A stretch of 60,000 nucleotides of DNA. It comes from Polytrichum commune. Its lineage: Eukaryota > Streptophyta > Polytrichopsida > Polytrichales > Polytrichaceae. Position numbers and translations under genes: made by a program. How positions within the stretch are numbered: the first letter of the stretch is position 1; each line of letters starts with the position of its first letter. Of the stretch, positions 1-13,500 are shown piece by piece. The notes under the pieces were generated by a model, which was not told where the DNA came from, did no database searches, and saw only the letters and a program-made list of their open reading frames with translations. The DNA lies in NCBI GenBank assembly GCA_950295325.1, contig OX485806.1, forward strand, positions 17,858,001 to 17,918,000, given 5' to 3'.

Positions 1-666
1 CATATAAATGACCTGAATTCAAATCCATGCTCTGTTGTAAAAAAGGCTTACATAAAGCTATATTCACATTCAAGTATACACCCTGTTGTATTGGAATATA
101 AACCCTGTGGAATGAGCACAAGGCTTCCTGGTTTCTCTCGTGAGGGAAGTTTTTGCACTATGAGAGACTTGCTGAGAAGTTTTTTCACCAGTACCTGGAT
201 AATGTTCAACCCAAAGAGCAAACTAGGTACTAGAATGCGTTTTGAGTTGATCCCACATGTCATAAAATAGGGTTGCTCTAAGTCTGCATACGTGAATATG
301 GTCAACAAATTACCTGGCCCCTAAGCATCCTGAATACAACATACACAGGGTAAGAACTGTCACCAGTCAGTAGGAACAAACACACCATATTCTATGGTAA
401 GAGCTTTGATTTTACGAGAAAATGAAGGCGGCAAGAGAAAGCAAAGTAATTCGGACCACAACTTCCGACTCAGGTCTGGCGATGGGCTCTGAACTGAGTA
501 ACCACCATCATGAAGTCAGGAACCATTGCATAAGAGGAAAAAGTTGTAGAAGGCAAACCATTGCATGTGTCCCCTGGGTCAATGTGCGTTTTTGCAAACC
601 ATTTGAGAGGTAAATACAAGTGTACGGATGTTGTTCCTCATTCCTGAACAAGAACCAGAGGATATA

Positions 667-848
667 CTACAAGGGACGTTTATTTGAAGACTCTGGATTG
701 CTCTTCTGGTACACCAATCTCATATAAAAACTTGGAAGCAGCAGAGATGCCTGGATAACTAAAAATCCTACAAGGTTGCAGATTTCAGTGTCAACTTTGG
801 TCAAAAAGCTCTGCTCCTCCCGCAACTGCTCCAAATTCATCCGGTGCT
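667..848 (-). CDS. possible orphan 3'-terminal exon, unknown protein
   Basis: On the minus strand an acceptor (TCTCTGCAG) at about 849-857 opens a frame of about 59 codons that ends in TAG at 667-669. The peptide has a charged, Leu/Glu-rich helix-like start (NLEQLREEQSFLTKVD) followed by a hydrophobic stretch (NLVGFLVIQASLLLPSFY) that could be a membrane segment. Codon choice looks gene-like. I do not recognise the family. It lies about 700 bases downstream of the MED12 stop on the same strand, so it could be an alternative 3' exon, part of a small gene whose other exons I could not find, or a captured fragment like those at the other end of the window. No promoter or upstream exon was identified. 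Confidence 0.3.
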
Positions 849-1000
849 CTGCAGAGACAACCAGGCTAGATTAATTGCCACTAGTGATAATGCATTGGTC
901 CAAAGAAAAGGAACCATGATCAGTTGTATCAATACTTGACCAAATTGTATGTGAACCTTTGAATGCACCTGACCAGTAAACATTTGCTCAAGACTCTCAC

Positions 1001-1208
1001 CACTACATTAAATAGTCCTATTAATGTGGGTTACAATTTGAAGTTACATGTTGCTATAATGTTTTCCTGACATTATCATTTTTTACCAAGTGAATTACAG
1101 CATATTCCTTGATGTGCATACTAAACTATTTATGTTATTTGGGCGTAAAATGTGCTATAGCACAACATAACTCCAAATGGTAGCCCACACTATTAGGACT
1201 ATCTAGTG
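1001..1208. mobile_element. MITE with CACTA-type inverted ends
   Basis: The left end reads CACTACATTAAATAGTCC and the reverse complement of the right end reads CACTAGATAGTCCTAATAG, so the termini are inverted repeats of about 25 bases. The core TAGTCCTA..A..GTGGG recurs at 35.1, 39.6 and 40.7 kb, which makes this a dispersed family. It is about 200 bp with no coding capacity. Ends beginning CACTA suggest a non-autonomous CACTA (En/Spm) derivative, but I could not find a clean 3-bp target duplication. It sits about 360 bases past the MED12 stop codon. Confidence 0.55.
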
Positions 1209-1564
1209 TACTTGTCACGGCAACTGCCAGTAAGAGAATCATGCTCTATTTTAGCTGCAACATTCAGAGAATAGAAAGCAGAGATGACTATACCTGTGAG
1301 AGAGCATATAGAGCTCCTGGGGGCTCCCTGACCCACTTTAACTACTATTGGCATGAGTGGACCATTGTTAAGGGTTTGATGCTCTCCACCTTTGAGCATA
1401 CCCAGGTCACACAAATGATGAGATAATCTTGAAGCCGAAATGGTATCTCTGCTCACATACACAGAAACCTATGATACAAATGGAATGAGACTGATGCTAC
1501 AGTGTTGGGGTCGGGTCGCCTATTATTGTAAGAAAACACAGGGGGCCTTAGGCCAAGAAATGAA

Positions 1565-4500
1565 TCAAGTATCTTCATCTACAGGTCCGACATATGTCAG
1601 GTCACTCCGCCTCACTCGTACAGCCCCCTTCAACCATGGGCATGCTTTCAAGTTCCCCACCTCTCCACCTCCTATTGGTCCACTTGATGCCCCAACACCA
1701 TCTTCAAGCAATGTCCAGGGGTCTACCTCGAGCTCCGTGTCTGGCACTGCCACTGTCTTTGCTTTCATCACATTGTTGTCAACAGAATTCAGAGGCTTTT
1801 GGAAGGCCCCTTGATGAATTATGGTAGAAGCAGTGATACTACTGGAGACACCACATTGCAACAAAGAGAGAGCAGAGTTCGATATTTGGGGTGGTCCTGC
1901 TGCAATTGTGGTAGGCGGGGTAGGAAGAAGTAGTGGCATGGCTGCCTGCAGACGAGTGCGAATGCCAACTGGTAAATGCATATGCTCCAGATCAGCCTGC
2001 ATGCAGCCAAAGTAAACTTTCAGAAGCCATACCGTGCCCAAATAAATTGTTGAATTTTGAGCAAATAACTAGACTAACAGCCCAAGGTATATCCATAAGG
2101 TGTAGATAAAGCAGCACTCAACAATCTGACTACGAAGAAGAAAAACAGAATTAACACCCACCTGCATGCGTTCGGCTGCTTCTCTATCAAAAGCTGGGAT
2201 ATCTCGACAGGGCTTCAGAGAATTCTTCCGAGGTTTCAACCACACAGCCCATGTACTACTCATTAGCGCATGCAAAATGCTCAAAAGCCTATCAAATAGA
2301 GGCTCCCCTGCAGAGGCTGCTGCAGCCTGAGCATTCTTATCAAAATCATCAACACATGACGAGGACGACTCCCTCGAGCTTCCTGGATCAGGACTCTCCT
2401 GAACAACACGTGTGCACAACAAACGAAGTAGCACAGGGGCAAGAGTCTGGCGCATATTTCGGGCTTGTTCCCTGGAAAACAAGCTTTCTGTCAGATTAGA
2501 CATGTGAATTTAATAAAGAGAGATGCTTGTGCAAACTCATGAAATATGATTAATATTCACAACTGAGATGTCGCTACACAGTTAAAAAGTAGACACTAAA
2601 AGCATAAACAATAATCATGGGAAAAGGAACACAATATCAAGCACCTGGGAGCTTCATAAGACATGTATTTAAATGACATTTTTCTCTACTCAGCAAGTTC
2701 ACATTACAATTGACATATCTTACTTCTGTATTAGGACAGACAATGAGATACCTTTCTGCCTGGATGATAGGGAGAAGTGGAAGCAGGAATTGAAGTCGCA
2801 GCCAGATTGACGTTTGCAAAGCTGCTGCTGACACAGGTGCAGAATCAGGCACAGGAAGAAACCTCTGTCGCCCACCCAGACCTGGGCTACCGACTTCCCC
2901 CAACCCACTCCGAGGACCCCTTCGTGTGCCAGAGCCCTTTGATCCAAGAATACCATCGCCTCCTGATGTTGAGGGTACAGTGGTGCGTCCACTGTTCCGA
3001 GTGAGGTTACTGATGCACTGCTCCAGGTTAGTCATCTGCTTAACTAGCTCAAAAGCAAAGCCATTGCGAGTGTCCAAGGAGCTCCGGGCTAGGCAGGGGA
3101 GAACTAAGTCTGCCAATGCTTTCTCAGTTGAGAATGGCTGGCTGGACTCTCCAGCAGAGGCTTGTCGACCCAATTTGTCTTCCAAGTGGCAATCCATCCC
3201 ATCATCTTCAAGTTCACCTTCTTCAGGTGAGGCAGTAGACCCTGGTAAAGAAGATTGTTTTCTTTCATCCACCTCCCGCAAATGTCTAGGGGGCTGCCAG
3301 CCCCATGACTTTACATGTCGTGGCACAACCGAAAAATGCTGTCGGCCAGCCATATTGTCAAGTAGCTGCCGGAGCGATTTGCGACCATTCAACATGTCAT
3401 TATTTTCCAACACCCACTTGACCTACAAGAATTGCAACAAACAAAAAGGTAAGAAAACAGTACGAGAAGTAAGGTCAGGAGAAGTCTACGTATGTAGAGA
3501 ATGCAGGAATCTGGAAGAACCGACAGCAATGTCAGTGCCTCAGTCCTAAAGACTCCTAAAGACTATCTGAAAATATGTGGATATATAATTACACAGTATC
3601 TCCTGTAGTGGGTGTTAAGTATTGTGTGCCTTGAAGACCTCAGGTGACAACCTTTCTCTGCAGATACAAAATCAATGACATGGACATAAAGATCATGTGA
3701 GCTTACATGCAATATTAGGTATTCCTCCAATGCTTTTCCAAGTAGAGAAACTGCTTCAGAGTAAAGGGCAGCTGCATCAGGTCGAACCAACAGGCGTGTG
3801 AGCACCACTTCTGTGAAGGTCTTCTCACATTCTGCGAGCTGCTGTCGATCTGGTCCTTGCATCGCTGCCTGAACTGCTTCTTGTGCACTCTGCGGGTGTG
3901 TCTTGAGCCTCTCAAGGACCACTTGCTCATTCAAGAGCAACCGTAACTCAACCCATTGCCAATGAAATGTGGCTGCTTGAAGCTCGTCCAATACCTGCCA
4001 AATTTGACACCTGATGAGTTTACATCTTAAGATGTATGATCAGAAATTTGATACGTCTACTAGACAAGACAAACTACGAGGTTGATGTGATGTTGCAACA
4101 TACCCGAACAAGTTGATCCACCTGACTCTGGCCTGAATCGTTGGTAGTACCAGGTCGGCTTTGACTCCATTTGTCATCGTCAGGCATTTTGCGCCCCAGA
4201 AGGGCATGGAGGAACAAACGAGCTCGAAGAGGCACCATTGCCGATACTTTCTTGAACGAATCCAAGCCCTGCATGTCGAGCATAGCTGCATATTCGCTCT
4301 CTCCTGAATCACTTGAAAGAAGCCGATACAGAGTGCTTGTGTCCCTTAAACAGACATCTCGAAAAGGTTCATGGGCTACCATATCATTAACCGCCACCAT
4401 CACTGCCTGAATAACTGTGTCTTCTCGGATCATATTATTCACATAAACAGGCTGCTGTCTCCGTAATGCAGCAGCAAATATAGCATAAGCAGGGGGGAAT

Positions 4501-7500
4501 ACAGCTGCTAGAGGCATGGATCTTTGCAACCGTGCCAGCCCCAACACAGTTGCCTCACCCAACAAATCTGCAACTAATCCTCCTATAACTGTTCGACAAT
4601 CTCCAATTAGCACTCGGAACCAATGAATATGCGCCTCTGCTGCATTATCCGCCTTTGTGTTACCACCCATGCTACTCACTCTGCCATTGGAAGTTGGTCC
4701 TCCAGGCTTCTGGAGCTGCAAACTCTCCAAATGGTCCTTGACACGCAATACTGACACCATGCGCTCAAGACTGGTGAGTCCATTGACCACAAGGCCTGCA
4801 ACCAGGGCTGAAACTGCTGCAGCTGCCAAAGTAGCTCGAGTAAAGCCTTCTCCAGGATCATTTACCAGGGCTGAGTTGGGTTCCGGTGTTTCTGGTGAAA
4901 GGTGGAATTGTGATCGTGGTGCTCTTCCTAAAATATGTCCCATTCCATTCACCACTACAGTAGCTGACTCTTGTGCCAAGGCCACTTCCAGCATTCTGGT
5001 TTGACGATCACCAATAGCATCCTTCAATACCTGCAGGCAGTAGATGTGGATCTGCAAAACTCGGCGGCCACACCTGCAGAAATTTTTCATGCTCTGTTAA
5101 GTTGCTGAAACTCTTCTAAACATGTAGATAAATATGAAGGTTAGAATATTACTACAGTCAGCAATCGAATCAAGCTGCATGAAATTTAGTTGGAATCATA
5201 CAAGGGTAAGACCTTTGGGATATGTACCTGATGGCAGGACTTGCACTTGCAGGAGTAACTGTAAAGTTATTGTATCCAAGACTCTCCAAAACAACAGCCA
5301 CACTAGAACTAGCAAAGCCAACAATGATTTGCACGGCATTGGCCAGAAGAGCTGCATCAGCTTGTGGGGTACCACCTCCATTCTGTTTTATGGCATCCAT
5401 AATACCCATGACAACACGCTGGGCAGCCTGGTAACCTTCTTCTAGAGGATCACCCCCTCCATCCCTAGATATACCTAGACCAGCAGCCTCTCGCTCTTTG
5501 TTGAGCATGATCTGGATCACATCATTCATACCACGATGTACAATCTCCTTCATGTTTTGTCCAACTCTTGCCAAGCGCCCAGTAAGGCGAGGCGGGATAG
5601 GATCGTCCCGATCATCACCCATACTGTTAACCAATCCAAAACCACCATCACTGTCACCTGCTTTTAGTGCCTCCAGCTCTGCTCCAAGACGCTTGTCACA
5701 TGAACTTTTCCAATTCTTTTCCCAAGTTTGTACACTACTGAGACTTCCATACTTTCGTAGAAGGTCCCGAACATAACATAACAATGCCGAGCACCCAGCT
5801 CGACCTCCTGGCACAACTATCATCACATTGGCAGCTCGTTGCATTCCCGCTGATAATGCCTGTGGGAGGGAATCCATAGATGCAATAACACCCTCGTACC
5901 TAATCACAATCATGAAGTTCAGTGAATTGATGATAATGTTCAGAGCCTCACTTGTTAATCTTATGCTTATAGCAAAATCATTTGCAGAACACCAGATCTA
6001 GGTTCTAATCAGACTGCAGTTTAATACTTAAAAGATACAACTGAGTATTCCAGAACAGCTACAACTTCTCACCTTTGTAGACATGATAGAATTGCCGCTT
6101 CTCCCAAATCACAAAGAGAGCCATCTTTGTTCCCCAATTGAGAAATGCCTCGGTTAACATGACCAGGGGTTGATGGAGAAGTGGGAGCAATAGGCAGCAG
6201 CCACAGAAGAAGTTGAACCAGAGTGTGAAAATTGTTCCCCATGTCCATGATATACACAACAATTGAAAGTTGCTCTTCTCCCATCCGCCATCCAAGAGTG
6301 CCTCCCAACTCCTCTGAGGCAGTACTGGATATCCCTCCATTCCCCATTCCATAGTTCACTTGTGACTTTGGAAAGGTGAGTCCCCAACTGCTCACAAGGT
6401 TGCGCACTGTACTGTCCAGCCAGCTGACTATCATCCACTTCTCCCCCACCCTAAGGGATTTCATAGCAGCCCCAATAGTGTGCAGGTCTCCTGCATGGGT
6501 TCAAAATCTGTGAGCACATGGCAGAACAAGAAACCGTAGTATTGGACACAAGGACTCAACAAGACAGGAACACAACTAGCATTAGAAAGTATTGAGAAAC
6601 AGCAAAAGGATCATCGGTAGTCATGAAGCAAACAAGTCAATACATATTACGGGTTCCTTGTGACCTCTAAAATGCAACTCACTCACAAGTGATCACTTTA
6701 TCTCACTCTTGTCAGTTTCAACAGCTAATGGGGAGCTAAACTCAGGTCACACAGATCAGACTCAATAATCGGTTCTAAGAAATTGAATAGACATCCTGAT
6801 TCTCCGGGATTCTCCTACAAAACTTCTTTGATCCTCCTATGGACAACAAGTTTCCCCACACACCAGAGAGCGCTTTCTGGTTGACTTTCTATATGTAAAG
6901 ACCAGGAAAACATATCCATTAGATTGCTAGACGCCTAGTTGACCAAATATATTGAATGGTACACTTGTTCCAAAATCAACTTCACAGGACTATCTTTCCC
7001 TTCTTTCATACCATTTCCAGAAAAGCAAGAGATATCAACAAACCTTGCACGCACCTGTTTGAGACCTAAATGCTTAAGACCACCTGCAAAATTATTGATT
7101 TGATTATGATTTGATGTCTTTTCACATTTGCAAGTAGGAGGCACAAGTTTATTCCCCGACTGGAATAAGACATGGATAAGTGAGTGATTACTTGAGGCAA
7201 GTGGAATGAACATCATTCTTTGTAATTCCTTCATATTGATTCTTACAATGTATTGTTAGAGTTGCCATTGAATATATATGAGCGCTTTTCCATTGCATTT
7301 TTGAACAGCCTTTTACATCTTCACTTTGTGAGTACATCTACAACACTGAGCCAAAATTTTGTAAAATATTATGCCAACTCACATTAAATATTGAATATTA
7401 CTTGGAAAGACAGTCAATCACACACTGATACATCAACCTTCTAAAGTTTATCACAAAAAGTGTTGCTTACAATGAAATAACATACCAAAAGAAATGCTCA

Positions 7501-10500
7501 TACGACTCCATTCGATCCCCAGAACAACCCAGACCAAAAACATGAGTCTCAAAAAGAAAGTGTAACCTGCTTTGCCGCTATCCTTGACATGGGACATAGG
7601 TCCTCCTTCACAACCACCAGGTTGATGTAACGGACAGCTGACTTTGGTTTCCAGCACGTAACTGGATGTTGTGCCCTGGGTGCTCTCAGTTCGATTAGTA
7701 GCCAAGTGTGCAAGACTTTGAGTTTTACGTACAGTTTTGGGTCGGCCTCTAGTTGTTTGTTTAGAGGGAGGCTTGATGGGTTGCTCCACTTTGATAATAT
7801 CAGGCATCTTTGGCCCCTTCTTCACCCACCATGTATCCTCATCTGCAGTAGATATCGTGGATCCTTGAGCAACCCACCATTTCCCTTCATTAGTTTTTAA
7901 CCTCTTTGTTCTGCTACACTCCTCACACCCTGGAGTTAAGTTTCTAGCTTCCATGGTGTTATCTGAGGGTGCCACCCTTTTGCGTCGACTTCTTGCTACA
8001 ATTGCTTTTGTTTCCACATTTAGAGCACCCTCAGGAAACTGGAGGCAAGTAGCAATAAGTTGCTTCAGCTCTGCAACTTTCAACTTAGGTTTTTGATTCT
8101 TTGATATCCTCTGAGCTTTTGTGTCTCGCACATCATGCAGTCCAGGGGAGGACCTTGGGTCAAGAGAAATAGAACCATCTCTGTGAGCTTGGAGGCCAGC
8201 AGTTGCGGCATTCTGAGCACGCCGTTTGCTATGCAAACCACTAAGACCATACAAAGCCAACCGCCGTTCGATTCGATAAAGTTGAGAAGCCTCAGACTGC
8301 GAAGCATTATTGTTCCGATCATCATCAGAAGACAGTCCAGTCAGGGTTGGTAAATGCTGTAAGACATGCCTGTGACGAGATGCCCGCACTATCTCTGCTG
8401 CCGTAGAGTTCTTGTCCAGGACTCCACTACACAGCAGCTGCTTAACATACAGATCCGGTTCAAATAATCCCTCTCGGACAAGGTCAGATAACAGCAGAGG
8501 CAGCCGCTCTGAACTGTCCCCTTGCCAAAGTTCATGTTGATCCAACCATGCATATATCAAATCATGAATTGAGCTTGAGTTAGAATGCACAGAGGATTTT
8601 CCATCCACGTTCAGGGTTGAGCGCTCCAAATGATTGTGCACAATCAATCCTTTCTTCCCCTTCTTGTTGCAATTTTGCACTGGAACACCAATAGAAGAAA
8701 TAGGGAAACCACTATCCAGGTGCTCAAGCATGCTTGGAGGACTGCTCTTCTCCTCCATCTTTAATATCCTCATCCGCAGGACTGAAACTGCCATATACAC
8801 ACGTGACATGTCTCTATACGGACTTTGCTTCCACTCTGCTTTACTTACACTCCCCCTGCTATCCCGAAAATCACAAACTGCCCATTCGCACAAGAATCTT
8901 ACAGCATAGAGCTCAGATGGGTTAACTGGGCCTGACAGATTGAAAGCTGTGCCAGAAGTGATATCTGCCTTCCATTCCACAGGCAAGTTATTGCTGCTAC
9001 AAAAATCTTCATCATACACACAACAATAGGCTCCAGCAATGTCTCCCTGAATCAAAGCCCTATCTAGTGCTTGTACAACTCTTCCTTCGTTGTTTCTTAG
9101 GAGAACAGGACTCACTGCTCTTGTCAAAGAAGTCACACGCTTTTGTATTGAATTCACCTTCTCATCCACCATTAACTCCCTAGTCAGACTCTTCTCAACC
9201 CTGCCAGATATGGTGGATCCAACATCCTCCATTTCATTTGTCCTTGCATTCCTTTCCAGATCCTCCGAAGTGCCTGCATTAGCAATATAGGTGCCTCCTG
9301 CGCTAACACAGTTAGGAAGAGGAAAACAATCCAACCCAACAAAAGTGTCTGGGATGATTATAAGAAGGTAGCGAAGTAGCTCCACCAGTGTCGAGTGAGG
9401 TGTGCAATCTGTCATACTTGGTATATGTCCTGAAGGGCAAATCTTTCGCAACCATTGGAGACACGTCTCGACCAATATCCGTGAGTGTGTTTGGGATAAG
9501 GCTATTCCATCAATCAGCTCTAGCACTATAGGTAAGAGAAGCTCCAGTGCCTCCACAGTTTCTTTTTCCTGTAACAATCCCAAAAAAGTGAATTAAGAAC
9601 GCAGCGGTGAAGTTTCAGTTGCGAAGCCGAATCTGGATTCAACACTAGTCCTCCTATCTAGTTAAGATGAGGAAGGCATGGAAAATCTTCAAGAGAATGA
9701 GGAGATACTTCACCAAACTTTGGATGCAAGAAACACCGGGGGAATGGATTGATCAAATGCATCTCCTTCACCCAAAGACCAACAAAAAGGACATGCCTGG
9801 AAAGTGTCAAGCTGTTAATACAACATAAATTTCTTCACCTTGAGTAACTTCAGGGCCCAGTCAACAACTAGAGTTCGGTGAAGCAGCCCTTCAGAATAGT
9901 GCCACTGTGCCAAGCGCACAATATAGCGCCATTTCGTGTATACATCAGGCTCTGCATCCAAGGATGCTCCCCCAGCAGACATAAATTGTGTTCGTGGAGC
10001 ACCTCCAGGCTGGCAAAGATCATCCAGCAACCATTGAGCATACTCCAGTAGATTTTTGGTCCAATTCTCAACTCTCTTTGACTGAGACTTATCTGGGCCT
10101 CCTGCTGACATCCCAATAGACATGGGCTTGACCTGAAGAGAGCTCACCAGTGTGAGTACACAAGTTGAAGGATATGGCCTTGTTGATAACCGGCACATTA
10201 AATTGCAATCAACCTTCCCGAGAAAAACTGAAGCATGATCTCCTCAAATGAACCTAACAATTTTGTAAGGAATGTACCATGTGGAAGTAAGAATTCTGTA
10301 CTAACCTGGTTGAGGTAGGCAATCTTAACAAACCAAGTTGCTCGAAGCAAAGGAACGTCATGTTTAATGAGTGCCTCAAAGATGATGCGGCGTTGGTAAC
10401 CATGTGGGACATGTTCTGCTAAATTCCGGAGTCTCTTCCGTTGTGATAAATCCTGTTGCCAAATCATCATATACCAAATATCAACTCACATTATATGTAT

Positions 10501-13500
10501 TTAATCCAAGTCCTAAGTCACCTCTTCTTTCAAGAAATAGGTTGGAGCAACCTGATTTTTAAATTAAAAATCTAGGCTTCTCCAATATAATCTTTGCCGC
10601 ACATGAGTCACTTTATCCTACATAGAAATAGAAGGCTATGCGCTGGGAGATGACCTTGTGAGAGAAGCATAAAGGCAATCTAATGCTCACACACATGTTG
10701 TTTTGAAAATTTCTGTACATTGCTGTAGGAATAGTACATGGAGCAGGTCATAAGGTGCCCAAGTCAAATTTAAGATAGAAATAAACCTCTATCCACTTCT
10801 TCCTGAAATCTTCGCCACAGGTTCGGTGCTCTGGAAATTGACCACTTTTTGCTAACAATGGCCCAGAGAGAGCCACACCGTAAACTTGGCCAGCCTGCAA
10901 TCATGAATTACATTCAACAGATTAAATGAACACCTTTAATAATTCCATTAGATAAAATTCCCAAATAAACAGTTACTACTTATGTTGTCTAATGAATTGA
11001 ATAAATATATGCAACTCGAGGTGACTCAAGGATGATGAAACCCCAAGGGACTCAGAATCATGAAATAGGACAATCCCACTCCATTATTTGTGGGTTAGCA
11101 GGAAACCTCTGCAACTGCCAGCTGGAGGTGTAAATTAGCCCCAGTTTTAAGAGCATGTGCACATGGTAATGTGCTTGCCTCTTCAGAGAAGAGAATCTTA
11201 CCTTACGTTTCCTGATTAGGGCATTATTGAGCTCTCTGAAGCGCTTCCGGATAGACTGCAAGAACACACCATCATCTGGAAAATTACAAAAAGCACACTT
11301 CCTATAGATTGAAATCTACTGGCACTATATAATCCATGTGGGGAGGAAAAGGTCAATAATGGTTCTCAAACACAGAAAGGGCTCCTGGCTTTGGGCTTCT
11401 CAATTTGTGTATCCTCCCACTCACCACTCTTGCAACAGTATTCATAAATTTCTTTGGACTGGACACATCCCATTATTTAGTGTGATAGAGAGACAAAGTA
11501 TTGACACAGTATTTCCTCTGCATAGATCCAGCAGAGCCAGCAATAAGTGATAGAAGTAACCCAAGCATTGAACCCTACACAAACTTAAACCATCTAACCA
11601 CAACCTTCTCAAGTATCTGTCACCAGATACTGTAATACTGAAGTAATAAATTGCTCCTCTACTCAAGTAGAAGGGCACGTTCTTGATGTTCAAGAAATAC
11701 GTCATACACACAACTTACTATAATTACCACCTATCTCTTCGAAGAACTTTGGTTTAACTGATTACTTTATAAGCTAATGAACTACAACATCTTAGCTGTG
11801 ACATCACACAATTCTGTCCACAATCTCCTTGCACAAAGGGAAAGCCAATAACCAGTACCTCCTTGTAACGGTTTACATTTGGCTTTGACCAAAAAGTATT
11901 GTTGGAAGTAAGACTTAGAAGAGCTTCCTTTGATTCCTGCACAAACTCCAACATCATCAACATCTCACTTGTATATCTTTTAGAATTCATTTTTCACAAC
12001 TATGTACTTAAGTCCGTATCTTTATGTCCTCAAATATGAGAGTCTGCATACCTGAACACCTAACTACATTACCTCTACTCACCCCATCACATCTCTTTAT
12101 CTCAAATGATGAAGCGATTTTCTGATGAGTTACCCATAGTGAAGTCTACTTCACACACATAACAATATTCTGAATTTTCAGCACATGTACAAAACCAAGA
12201 GTCCACAAACCCTAATTGACTACATAGGTTCACCTCAACGCCATCAATAATCTCCCTGTAGCCACTCTGGCAAGTATCCTTGTTTAGTATCTCTTCAGCA
12301 CAATTAGGTGTTGGAGGGTAGAAATCAGGTGGCCCCAGCCTGCAGATTTGGATTCACATAATACCAAGAGTCAGGATTACCCCAAACTTCACTATTTGCA
12401 TAAAACACATTCTACAACCGAATATATTAAACCCATGTTAATCTCATAGCATGTAACATTCACGTTCATCTCTATTGCAAGCTTCCACAAACATTCTAAG
12501 GCAAGAACAAGACCCCCTTAACAGAGGTCTCTGATTCAATCTCAAAGCACACTTGTAAACACTGTAGAAGCTTACATATTTTGAAGGGTTACTATTTGCC
12601 ATGTAAGGGGATCATCAGTCACAACTCTGTCTACAAGATGGTGACTGATCTGAGCCAACCAAGATGGTTGTTGGAACGCAAGTGGCTACTGCCCTTAGTC
12701 TATAGTATCGCAAAGAGGAAGCCAGGTTAAAGTGATACTACACATACACTAAATATCGTAGTTGCTGCAGGTGAAAAATAAAGACTTCTGTATCAAATTG
12801 AATGCAATCAAGTTAAAAAAGATGCATTTCAAAGCATGTGGCCCACAGCACGGTGATTAAGGCAGCCCCTGCCTTCCTAAAAGCCATCTCCATGCTTCAA
12901 AGATTCCATATGGCTCTATACTAATTATGATGCAGTCAATATGACCCTCAAGAATAAACCAGAATTCCAGTTACTATAGCTGGATACATTAGAGCTATCA
13001 GTTAACTCAATGAAGCAGTTGGTCAGGTATTGGCCTCGTATGTTATCCCATTGATTGGTTTGCATATGAAATCAATTACTTCTTTCCACTTGGGGTGCAG
13101 GCTCGTAGGTAGTGTTAGAATTCAACAAAAAGCAATCTATATTGGTTCATTGATGGCCAACCTCATTTTAGCTTCGTACTAAACTCAAGAAATTTTCGAC
13201 ACTCAATGAATTAGATAGAATGTTCTTCAAACCTTGATACTACCTCAAAGCATGCATCAAGAACTTACCGAACATGGAAAACATTGTCCGTAAAACAACC
13301 AACTCCCAGCCAAAATTCTAGTTGAGTGAAAAGGATAACTCTATTATGTGACCAGTCTGTTTTGGAATTCAAATTTGGTGAGAGATAGTCTAGTACTAGA
13401 ATACAGTCCACACAAATTATGAAATTTAACGAAGTGACACCAGTAAACATGCACCAATACATATTAAGCTCTTTTACCAACAGCCTTCATGAGTAGATGC

